Source: a bacterium (GTDB taxonomy: Bacteria > Patescibacteriota > Patescibacteriia > Patescibacteriales > JAKAJF01). From it: DNA of 8,931 bases. Shown here piece after piece: positions 1 through 5,802 of the stretch. The notes beneath the pieces were generated by a model that worked only from the letters and a program-made list of their open reading frames with translations, did no database searches and had not been told where the DNA came from. The position numbers were made by a program, and so were the translations under genes. Where the stretch lies: the NCBI GenBank assembly GCA_021813875.1, contig JAKAJF010000031.1, forward strand, positions 1-8,931, read 5' to 3'. Each line of letters begins with the position of its first letter. Position 1 is the first letter of the stretch.

Positions 1-609
1 ATTCCGACCAAGGGCCAGAGCATCGATCCGGCCGCCCTGAAAAAGATAAAAAAATTCCAGGAGGCGGGGCATAATATCACCCCTTCTTTCTCAATCTTCT
101 CCCTCTCGGAAAAAAAAGATGAGCTGCTTACCGGCGGCAACTTGAAACACCTGCTATATCTCTTGGAGACGGCCAGGAAACTAGGGGTCTACTTCACGGT
201 GGAGTTCCTCCTTATGGCCCAGAACATCGACGAATACCCAGATTTCTTAAACTTCGCCGCCGCTTACGGGCTGAAGAATTACGGCTTCGGCCTAGTCAAT
301 AATTGGTCGGGCGCCATGGAGGACGGCAAATTTAAAAAATTTTATTCCCAGGAATTGGACAGGTTCATCAGGCCGCGGCCCCGAGGCGACAAGTGTGACG
401 TCTTCAAGGTTCCCGGCTGCGTCTTCATCGATTACGAAGGTAATATCAAGCTGTGCAGCCTGCAGATAGGCGAACCCACCCTGCTCGGGCATATCGCCAA
501 AGACAGCCTCGCCGATATCGTAAAAAGGAAAAAGTCCTTGGACCGGGAAGAAGCCTGCGGCCGCTGCCCCATGCACAAACATATCATATATTGGACGGTC
601 GATAACTAA
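1..609 (+). CDS. Radical SAM/SPASM-like protein, C-terminal part (5' cut by window edge)
   Basis: The reading frame is open from base 1 and ends at TAA (607-609), leaving 202 visible residues. The CxxxCxxC cluster motif expected in the N-terminal half lies outside the window, so the assignment rests on the C-terminal half. There, Cys at visible residues 132, 140 and 152, followed by a C186-x2-C189 pair, surround the phrase FIDYEGNIKLC and then a 'lLGhI..dsLadI' segment. That layout is typical of the SPASM/twitch auxiliary-cluster region of radical SAM peptide-modifying enzymes. A TTG at 142 is an internal codon, not a likely start, because the open frame and coherent sequence continue upstream. 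The gene converges on the minus-strand Hxs-like operon and its stop overlaps the stop of the last operon gene. It may be a third maturase of the same locus or an unrelated neighbour. The family is fairly secure; the substrate is unknown. Confidence 0.72.
   Translation: MPTKGQSIDPAALKKIKKFQEAGHNITPSFSIFSLSEKKDELLTGGNLKHLLYLLETARKLGVYFTVEFLLMAQNIDEYPDFLNFAAAYGLKNYGFGLVNNWSGAMEDGKFKKFYSQELDRFIRPRPRGDKCDVFKVPGCVFIDYEGNIKLCSLQIGEPTLLGHIAKDSLADIVKRKKSLDREEACGRCPMHKHIIYWTVDN
606..609. other. Overlapping convergent stop codons
   Basis: The bases ctaa at 606-609 serve both genes. The plus-strand gene ends in TAA (607-609) and the minus-strand radical SAM gene ends in TAG (complement of 606-608). There is no intergenic room for a conventional terminator between them, so transcripts probably run into the opposing gene. 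Confidence 0.9.
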
Positions 610-1472
610 GAAGCTATCCCGTCCAAAACTTCCTTCAACCTCTGATTGGAAGCCTCAACCTCTTTCTTGAAGCGGCAGGTCGGCCTCTTCCAGGCGGGCA
701 GACTCTCGAGACTTAAGACATTGCCCAGCTTCGCGGCTTTCTCCGCCAAAAATCCGTCCAGGAGGAAAAAGTCGCTTCCGTAAAGGTCTCCGTTACAATC
801 GACGGCCCAAGCTAAATTATATAGGGGGTCTCTTTCCGCCTTTTCCTTCCCAAAACCCGGCAGGTCTATCCCCAGGCTGCGGGCCAGGGCCGAGACGGCG
901 GCCAATTCTTTCTTCAAAGCGGCCAATTCCTCTTCTTGCCAGGATAAAGTATAAAAGGTCGGCAACAGATTTATGCTCTTGAAACCGGCCCTGGCTAAAA
1001 CGTGAAAGTTTTCAAAAAGAAGAGGAGTCTTTCCGGGGGTGACCACCAAGGCGGCGGCCAGCTTCCCCGGCACCATCTTCCTGAGCAAATTTTTCAGATC
1101 CGGGGAGATTTTGATCCGGCCATGAAAATTTTTTCCTTCCAGATCAAAACTGACTGTCAGGCCGATCTTGCGGTCGAGCAGCCAATCTTCAATCTCCTTA
1201 TTCAAAAGATAACCATTAGAAGCGATCTCGAACTTTATCCCTCCGTCCTTTTTTAAGGCGTAATCAGCCGCTGATCTTATCGAGGGAAATTCGAGCAGGG
1301 GTTCGCCGCCGAAAAATTTGATCTCTTTGCCGCCGGCCGCCGAAAAAAGATCGATCGCCCGCTCAAAGACGGCCGGAGAGATCGAACTTCCGCTTTTCGA
1401 AACGGGGCAATACCGGCAGCGCAGATTGCACTTCCGGGTGACGATCAGGATCAACTTATCGGGCTTGGACAT
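606..1472 (-). CDS. Radical SAM protein, second putative maturase of the His-Xaa-Ser peptide locus
   Basis: This 288-residue protein binds a 4Fe-4S cluster and S-adenosylmethionine through C15-NLR-C19-RY-C22, followed by the GGEP motif at residues 55-58 and the segments ASNGYLL (84-90) and VSFDLEG (107-113). The ATG at 1472 is chosen because it places the cluster motif about 15 residues from the start, as is usual. An upstream TTG at 1598 would add 42 low-complexity residues lying inside the preceding gene. The start overlaps the preceding radical SAM gene by 17 bp, implying translational coupling. The C-terminal half keeps a SPASM-like layout (VDCNGDLYG, then KLGNV) but has only two cysteines there (C226, C266), too few for two full auxiliary clusters. 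By context it is one of the paired enzymes acting on the upstream repeat peptide, in the manner of HxsB/HxsC. Which of the two it corresponds to I cannot say. Confidence 0.8.
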   Translation of the reverse strand: MSKPDKLILIVTRKCNLRCRYCPVSKSGSSISPAVFERAIDLFSAAGGKEIKFFGGEPLLEFPSIRSAADYALKKDGGIKFEIASNGYLLNKEIEDWLLDRKIGLTVSFDLEGKNFHGRIKISPDLKNLLRKMVPGKLAAALVVTPGKTPLLFENFHVLARAGFKSINLLPTFYTLSWQEEELAALKKELAAVSALARSLGIDLPGFGKEKAERDPLYNLAWAVDCNGDLYGSDFFLLDGFLAEKAAKLGNVLSLESLPAWKRPTCRFKKEVEASNQRLKEVLDGIAS

Positions 1473-2790
1473 GTTTGAAATCGGCGAGCGGATCAGGGGC
1501 CGTATACGACTTCTTGGAGACGTAGGCCGCGAACCGGCTGCCGCCGCAACAATTTTTGAAATATCCGCATCTTTTGCACTCTTCCGGGGCGAATTCAAGG
1601 CCGATCATCTTGCGAGCGAAGGGTTTGGCCCAGATTTCCCCCAGCTCCTCCCGCTTCAGATTGCCGACATCGCTCTCAAAAGAGCACATCATCTTGAGAT
1701 TGGCCTTGGGATCAGAGACCAATTTCACCAGGTGGCTGTCATGAAGCTCGCCGGTGACCACTCGCGCCGCCTTGTCCGGATCGGGATGGACGCAAAAAGG
1801 GACGGAATCGACGATTCCGTAATCCAAGCCGTGCGCCTCGTTCAAGGCGGAAATCTTGTCTATGGCTTCGATCATCTCTTCCGCGCTCGAGCCGGGATTA
1901 TTACCGGTCTCAAAGAGGCGGTAGAACTGCCAATTGTCGGGGCCCAAAGAGGTCTTGGCCAAGGCGTAAATTCGTTCCAACCTCCGGATGTTGGCCGGAT
2001 TAAGGACGGTGGCGTATTCGAGGTAAAGGCCTCCGAAACGCCTGAACAGGCTGACGAACTCCATCTTCTTCGAAAATGAATCCTTGGTGCCGTTGGCGGC
2101 TTCCGCCTCCCGGTCGTTGAACTCATGCAAGGAGAGCATCACGTGGACCGGCAGACGCGCCAACCGGCGTATCTTTTTTTTCTCGATGATGGTGCCGTTG
2201 GTGTTCAGGATGCAATAGATCTTCTTCTTGAGGGCGTGACGGACCAATCTCTCCAGGTCCGGCCTCATGAACGGCTCGCCGCCGGAAAAGATGATGATCC
2301 TGATGCCCCCCTCATAAAGCCTGTCGATAAGCTCCTCGACTTCAGCCGTGGACAGATCCTCCAGGGCGTTCCTGGAGTCGAGCGGATAATCGTAGCTATT
2401 GAAGCAATAGAAACATCTCAAATTGCACCTATGGGTGACGGTCAATACGATTCCGAGAGGATGAGTCTTGAAGAAATCGGTCGGATTCAAGAACAGGAAA
2501 TCGGCCCGGTCGTTCTTTTTCAAAACTTCCAGGAAAAAAGCGGCGGCTTCCGCCTTCTTCCCCGAGAGCCGGCCGGCCCGGATGGAAAGATTCCTGGTCC
2601 CCGCCCGCTCGCGGAGGCCGCGCCTCAAGGCCGCTCTGAGGACCACCTTCTGGGAATCGTCAGACAGGATGAATTCCAGCCGGCCGGGAGCGGGGAAACG
2701 GATATCCTCCAGGAACCAGCCATTTAAAAAAGGCCTTGAAATTTTGATTTCAGGCCAGAGCAGATTGGCTAAAACGATTTGCTTCAACAT
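1456..2790 (-). CDS. Radical SAM/SPASM peptide maturase, first putative enzyme of the His-Xaa-Ser locus
   Basis: This 444-residue protein has three parts. Residues 1 to about 112 form an N-terminal domain I do not recognise. A radical SAM core follows, with C122-NLR-C126-FY-C129, GGEP at 170-173 and LNTNGT at 195-200. The C-terminal region is SPASM-like, with C333, C369 and the closing block C405-x2-C408-x5-C414-C415-GGSR. The last block matches the usual CxxCxxxxxCxGG signature of enzymes that modify ribosomal peptides, except that Ser replaces the common final Cys. The ATG at 2790 lies 2 bp after the stop of the His-Xaa-Ser peptide gene, and the 3' end overlaps the next radical SAM gene by 17 bp. 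Known His-Xaa-Ser systems contain exactly such a precursor plus two radical SAM proteins. I infer it modifies the adjacent peptide. The fold assignment is strong and the substrate is inferred from position. Confidence 0.87.
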   Translation of the reverse strand: MLKQIVLANLLWPEIKISRPFLNGWFLEDIRFPAPGRLEFILSDDSQKVVLRAALRRGLRERAGTRNLSIRAGRLSGKKAEAAAFFLEVLKKNDRADFLFLNPTDFFKTHPLGIVLTVTHRCNLRCFYCFNSYDYPLDSRNALEDLSTAEVEELIDRLYEGGIRIIIFSGGEPFMRPDLERLVRHALKKKIYCILNTNGTIIEKKKIRRLARLPVHVMLSLHEFNDREAEAANGTKDSFSKKMEFVSLFRRFGGLYLEYATVLNPANIRRLERIYALAKTSLGPDNWQFYRLFETGNNPGSSAEEMIEAIDKISALNEAHGLDYGIVDSVPFCVHPDPDKAARVVTGELHDSHLVKLVSDPKANLKMMCSFESDVGNLKREELGEIWAKPFARKMIGLEFAPEECKRCGYFKNCCGGSRFAAYVSKKSYTAPDPLADFKHVQAR

Positions 2791-2792
2791 AC

Positions 2793-3068
2793 TTACCAGC
2801 GGCTGCCGTGGCTACCGTGGCTGCCATGGCTGCCATGAGAAGCGTGGCTGCCATGAGAAGCGTGGCTGCCATGAGAAGCGTGGCTGGCGTGAGAGGTGTG
2901 GGCGCAAGTGGCCTGGGCGTCATGGGTCTTGGTAAAAGGATTTAAGACGCCGGCCGCCACGATCAAAGCCATGGCCACTTTCAAGGCGTCCTTCTCGACG
3001 ATCTTGCCCTCTTCGCTCGATAAGAATTTTTTGAAATTTTTGTTCAATTTAGGGAGTTTGGCGGCCAT
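2793..3068 (-). CDS. His-Xaa-Ser repeat RiPP precursor peptide (HxsA-like)
   Basis: This is a 91-residue candidate precursor. Residues 1-27 are charged and Lys-rich, with a block reading SSEEGKIVEKD at 17-27. Residues 28-43 are hydrophobic (ALKVAMALIVAAGVL), and A51-Q52-A53 resembles a signal peptidase I site. After a lone C55 come eleven uninterrupted His-Xaa-Ser triplets (residues 57-89; Xaa is Thr once, otherwise Ala or Gly), then R90-W91 and TAA. The predicted Hxs family is defined by such a His/Ser array encoded beside two radical SAM proteins; here two follow within 2 bp. The ATG at 3068 is the only methionine before residue 33. The gene starts 1 bp after the stop of the Cys-rich membrane protein gene and has no visible promoter of its own. 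Alternatively, the array could simply be an unmodified metal-binding His-rich tail. The HxsA label is from pattern, not from a profile search. Confidence 0.85.
   Translation of the reverse strand: MAAKLPKLNKNFKKFLSSEEGKIVEKDALKVAMALIVAAGVLNPFTKTHDAQATCAHTSHASHASHGSHASHGSHASHGSHGSHGSHGSRW
2802..2900 (-). repeat. Array of eleven His-Xaa-Ser codon triplets
   Basis: These 99 bases encode residues 57-89 of the precursor as eleven 9-bp units, each His-Xaa-Ser. In order, Xaa is T, A, A, G, A, G, A, G, G, G, G. Every third residue is His and every third is Ser without exception, and the array stops three residues before the end of the protein, which closes with S89-R90-W91. Confidence 0.95.
2827..2886. 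repeat. Perfect 18-bp tandem repeat inside the precursor gene
   Basis: Sixty bases show exact 18-bp periodicity (about 3.3 copies of tgccatgagaagcgtggc on the plus strand). On the coding strand each copy reads as the hexapeptide SHASHG. The flanking units are 9-bp variants of the same theme, with synonymous differences (for example gccgt, accgt and gccat). Exact identity, including third codon positions, points to recent unit duplication rather than selection on protein alone. Confidence 0.92.
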
Positions 3069-3069
3069 A

Positions 3070-3816
3070 TTATAAGCAATAATCCTTAGTCAGTTCCTGA
3101 TATAAATTCTGACAGGCTCCGGCCTGATTGTCAATTATCTTTTGGAAATTGTCCAGATAAAGATTCTTATAGTTATTATCCTGGTTCTTGTCCAGAAATA
3201 TCAATCCTGCCAGATCTTTGAAATCTTTGTCGATGAAGGCCTGGCAGGTCTGCAGGTTATCGCCGGACAAAGGGGCGCAATCGTTCTTCGAGGCCGCGGT
3301 CACGATCGCGGAGCAGGAGGCCAAGAGCTGGGGGGTGTGGCTGACAGAGGCGCAGGCCTGGGCGTCGACCGGCTGATTGGCGAACAGGGGCTCGATGATA
3401 TGGATCATGTTGTTATAATTATCGAGGCAGAGATTATATTCATCGTCCGAAACCTTGCCCTTGAGGCTTTCGCAGATCTGGACATCCCGACTTTCAACCG
3501 CCGAACAGATGGCGTACCTGACCGCCAGGGCCTTGATGTCTTTCTTCATCTGGGAGGAATTGTCGTAAGCGAAGAAATCGGCCGGCGATCTTTTCTGGCC
3601 GATGCAAGCATTGAAATCATCTTCTTTGGTTTTTTCTGCCTGGTTCTCTTTGGCTTCTTTTTCCTGCTGCTGTTCCTCCTTCTCGTCGGCCGGCTTGAGG
3701 GATGGGTTCGGCCCGGGCGTAGGTATCAGCTGGCCGAACAGGCCCATCCTCCAGAAAGCCAGGAGGCCTAAAGCTACCAGGATGGATAGTATAAGAAGGG
3801 CTTTTTTAGGAGACAT
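3070..3816 (-). CDS. Membrane-anchored Cys-rich extracytoplasmic protein of unknown function
   Basis: This 248-residue protein is not assigned to any family I recognise. Residues 1-4 are polar or basic (MSPKK), and 5-22 form a single hydrophobic helix with no lipobox Cys, so it is probably an uncleaved anchor or a signal peptide. Residues 32-40 are Pro-rich and 41-67 are a Glu/Lys/Gln linker that could form a coil. The remainder carries ten cysteines at 71, 104, 115, 130, 155, 168, 180, 191, 235 and 247, often in pairs 11-13 residues apart within helical-looking sequence. This suggests repeated disulfide-linked alpha-hairpins outside the cytoplasm. The last residues are DYCL. The gene starts 5 bp after the prepilin peptidase stop and ends 1 bp before the precursor peptide ATG. 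Its position suggests a role with the exported peptide, such as binding, protection or display, but that is inference only. Confidence 0.75.
   Translation of the reverse strand: MSPKKALLILSILVALGLLAFWRMGLFGQLIPTPGPNPSLKPADEKEEQQQEKEAKENQAEKTKEDDFNACIGQKRSPADFFAYDNSSQMKKDIKALAVRYAICSAVESRDVQICESLKGKVSDDEYNLCLDNYNNMIHIIEPLFANQPVDAQACASVSHTPQLLASCSAIVTAASKNDCAPLSGDNLQTCQAFIDKDFKDLAGLIFLDKNQDNNYKNLYLDNFQKIIDNQAGACQNLYQELTKDYCL
3083..3087 (-). promoter_or_regulatory. Possible weak ribosome binding site for the precursor peptide
   Basis: On the minus strand AAGGA occurs 14 bases before the ATG at 3068, inside the end of the upstream gene. The spacing is longer than ideal. Translation may instead depend on coupling to the upstream gene, whose stop lies 1 bp away. 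Confidence 0.25.
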
Positions 3817-3821
3817 ATTTT

Positions 3822-4637
3822 TTAAAACAGATTAAGATACCAATTTAAAATTTGTTCGCCCCAGAAGAGGGCGGCCAGGGTGGCGACCGAAAGGAAGGTC
3901 CCCAGGGGCACTTTCGAGCCCCACTCTTTCTTGCCGCTCGCGATCAGGCCGAGACCGACGATGGAACCCAAGAAGTAGGCCAAAAAGATGGCGGTCAGGA
4001 CCTGGGGCCAGCCCAGGGCCAGGCCCATCAGGAAGCCGAGCCGGATATCGCCGCCGCCGATCCACCTGCCGCGGGAGATCAAAAATTGTAAGAGAAAAAA
4101 ACTACCTCCTATTATACCAGAAAGGAGGAGATAGGCCAAACCGGGCCAAGCCCGGCCCTCCAGGACCATGATGCCGAGATTCGTCAAAAAGAGGACGGCC
4201 GCCGCCGGCAAAGTGATGACGTCAAGGATCAGATACCAACGCAGGTCATAGATGAAGACGATGACCATCACCGCGATCAGGAACCAGTCGCGGAAAAGGG
4301 CAAGGAAATCGGCCGGGCGGAAGGGATAAGCGGGAGAAAGGAAGGCTTCCTTCGGAAAGATCCGCGCGAAAGCGATGAGGAACAGCAAGCCGGTCGTCAA
4401 TTCCACGATCGGGTATTGCCAGGAAATTTTCTTCCGGCAATAGCGGCATCTGCCGCGGAGGAGCAAAAAACTCAAGACCGGAATATTGTCGTACCAATTG
4501 ATCTGCCGGCCGCACTTGGGGCAATGGGAGCGGCCGTTCAAGCTCTCTCCGGTATGGAGGCGCCAGATCAGGCAATTCAAGAACGAACCGATGATCAGCC
4601 CCATTCCTGAGGCAAAGACGTAAAAGATAATTTCCAT
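3822..4637 (-). CDS. Prepilin peptidase (type IV leader peptidase, A24 family)
   Basis: This inner-membrane aspartic protease normally cleaves the leader of type IV pilins and pseudopilins after a Gly and often N-methylates the new N-terminus. The 271-residue length fits the family. The N-terminal helix carries GSFLNCLIWRL (17-27), the usual GSFLN signature. It is followed by a cytoplasmic zinc-type domain with C39-PK-C42 and C64-RY-C67. Catalytic aspartates are expected at D131 (IYDLRWYLI) and D197 (GGGDIRL, 194-200). SKVPLGTFLS (241-250) matches the conserved late helix. Several further hydrophobic segments fill the rest. The ATG at 4637 lies 4 bp after the glycosyltransferase stop, and the stop is 5 bp before the Cys-rich gene. 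No pilin, PilB or PilC gene is in the window, so its substrate is not evident here. I give no symbol because pilD-type names differ between organisms. Confidence 0.93.
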   Translation of the reverse strand: MEIIFYVFASGMGLIIGSFLNCLIWRLHTGESLNGRSHCPKCGRQINWYDNIPVLSFLLLRGRCRYCRKKISWQYPIVELTTGLLFLIAFARIFPKEAFLSPAYPFRPADFLALFRDWFLIAVMVIVFIYDLRWYLILDVITLPAAAVLFLTNLGIMVLEGRAWPGLAYLLLSGIIGGSFFLLQFLISRGRWIGGGDIRLGFLMGLALGWPQVLTAIFLAYFLGSIVGLGLIASGKKEWGSKVPLGTFLSVATLAALFWGEQILNWYLNLF

Positions 4638-4641
4638 ATGG

Positions 4642-5802
4642 TTATTGATAAATTTTCAACTGCCGCTCACTGATCTTTTGCCAAGAATACTTCTCTTCGA
4701 CCAATTTCCGACCCGCTAAAGACAGCTTCTGCCAGAGGTTTCCGTCCTTCATCAGCCTGTCCAGCTGCCCGGCGAATTCTTCGGCGGTGTCCGCGAGCAG
4801 GATATTCTCCTCTTTCTCGACCTCGAGACCTTCGGCGCCGATGCTGGTGCTCAAGACCGGCCGACCCATGGCCATGGCTTCAAGGATCTTCAATCTCGTC
4901 CCCCCGCCGATTCGCAAAGGCACCACCAGGGCGCAATCGGCCAGAAAAGCGGAGGTTTCCTGGGGCGGGATAAAGCCATGATATTCGGCTCCCCGCCGGG
5001 CGAGCTCGAGCCTCGCTCCTTCCCCAAGATCCTTGCCGATGACGACCAGGCCCGGCCCGGTCTCCGAGCGCGGCAGGATATCCTCCAGCAAGAAATCCAG
5101 GGCGTCCTTGTTCTGATCATTTCCGAACCAGCCCAGGAAATAGATCTTCTTGGGCCCGCCCACCTCCTCTGCCGGATGATAGAGCCTGGTATCGACCCCG
5201 TTGGGGACCACATGCATCTTGCTGACGTTCACATAGGCGTCCAAAAAGGCGCGGTCATCCTGGCTTACGAGGATCAGGTCGGAAAATTTATGGAAATTGG
5301 AGAGCTCTTCTCCCTGGATGAGGATGAATTTGAATAAGATTTTCAATTTACCTATCCCCTTCTTTAAGCTCGCTTCCCGGGCGAGTTTCTTGAACCTGAT
5401 CTCATGGATGGTTAGAAAGTTCCGGATCGCCAGACCGGAGGGAAGATATCTGGCCGCCTGGGAAAATTCGAATTGGACGGTTTCGACGCCTTCCTTCCTG
5501 ATGATCCGCTTGATCATCCTCTTGACGCTCAAAAAGCAGAGGCCGTCGAGATCCAACCAATTGAGCAAGAAATAACCGACCTTTCTGAGGGAAGACTTCC
5601 TGATCATTTTTGTGAAGATCTTGGGCGAGGGCAGGTCTTTTTTGAACCTTTCCAACTCCTCTTCGCTGAGCGGATCCTCGTGGACGACCAGGAGATCGAT
5701 CTCCGCGGCCGCGGCCAGACCTTTGAGAAGGTTATAGAGACGGGTCTTGCCGCCGGAATCGAGAGGATAAGGCAGGAAAGGGCTAACGATGAGGATCTTC
5801 AT
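4642..5802 (-). CDS. Glycosyltransferase, GT4-like (GT-B fold)
   Basis: This 386-residue cytoplasmic or membrane-associated enzyme is predicted to transfer a sugar from a nucleotide-sugar donor onto a growing glycan. It opens with KILIVSPFLPYPLDSGGKTR (residues 2-21), the acceptor-domain start with its glycine-rich loop. The linker between domains carries VVPNGVD (198-204). The donor-binding domain includes GWFGNDQNKDAL (224-235), VVIGKDLGEGA (253-263), YHGFIP (274-279) and the signature GGGTRLKILEAMAMGRPVLS (299-318). The GGGTR-type donor motif replaces the first Glu of the classical EX7E pair. That pattern is shared with sugar transferases associated with exopolysaccharide loci. The ATG at 5802 overlaps the preceding radical SAM gene by 20 bp. 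With the upstream O-antigen ligase-like gene it suggests a surface polysaccharide or glycoconjugate pathway. The donor and acceptor cannot be read from sequence. Confidence 0.92.
   Translation of the reverse strand: MKILIVSPFLPYPLDSGGKTRLYNLLKGLAAAAEIDLLVVHEDPLSEEELERFKKDLPSPKIFTKMIRKSSLRKVGYFLLNWLDLDGLCFLSVKRMIKRIIRKEGVETVQFEFSQAARYLPSGLAIRNFLTIHEIRFKKLAREASLKKGIGKLKILFKFILIQGEELSNFHKFSDLILVSQDDRAFLDAYVNVSKMHVVPNGVDTRLYHPAEEVGGPKKIYFLGWFGNDQNKDALDFLLEDILPRSETGPGLVVIGKDLGEGARLELARRGAEYHGFIPPQETSAFLADCALVVPLRIGGGTRLKILEAMAMGRPVLSTSIGAEGLEVEKEENILLADTAEEFAGQLDRLMKDGNLWQKLSLAGRKLVEEKYSWQKISERQLKIYQ

Noticed and set aside
600..640. Bidirectional terminator between the converging genes
   Set aside because: The genes overlap by 4 bp and no strong stem-loop followed by a T-run was seen at the junction.
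1473..1598. Upstream TTG start giving a 330-residue version of the second radical SAM protein
   Set aside because: The added 42 residues are low-complexity sequence opposite no need, lying entirely within the preceding gene. The ATG at 1472 gives the normal distance to the cluster motif.
1318..2079. Long plus-strand open frame of about 250 codons
   Set aside because: It lies wholly opposite the two minus-strand radical SAM genes, which have strong family motifs. The antisense translation shows none.
2827..2886. Tandem repeat considered as a CRISPR array
   Set aside because: Units are 18 bp, directly abutting, without spacers, and in frame within a coding gene.
2468..2935. Plus-strand open frame containing a Gly-Cys-His-Glu-Lys-Arg repeat
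   Set aside because: It is the antisense reading of the His-Xaa-Ser repeat and of the 5' end of the radical SAM gene. The apparent repeat is produced by the 18-bp DNA repeat, and the rest has no recognisable protein character.
3069..3074. TATAAT hexamer on the minus strand immediately before the precursor ATG, considered as a -10 promoter element
   Set aside because: It would place the transcription start inside the coding region, and no convincing -35 element lies 16-18 bp upstream.
3142..3771. Plus-strand frame with a hydrophobic C-terminal stretch resembling a membrane protein
   Set aside because: It is antisense to the Cys-rich protein. The hydrophobic run is the complement of its Glu/Lys/Gln linker codons.
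3070..3816. Cys-rich protein considered as the missing HxsD
   Set aside because: It has an N-terminal membrane anchor and ten probably disulfide-forming cysteines and is much longer than the small HxsD protein as I know it. Nothing visible supports that identity.
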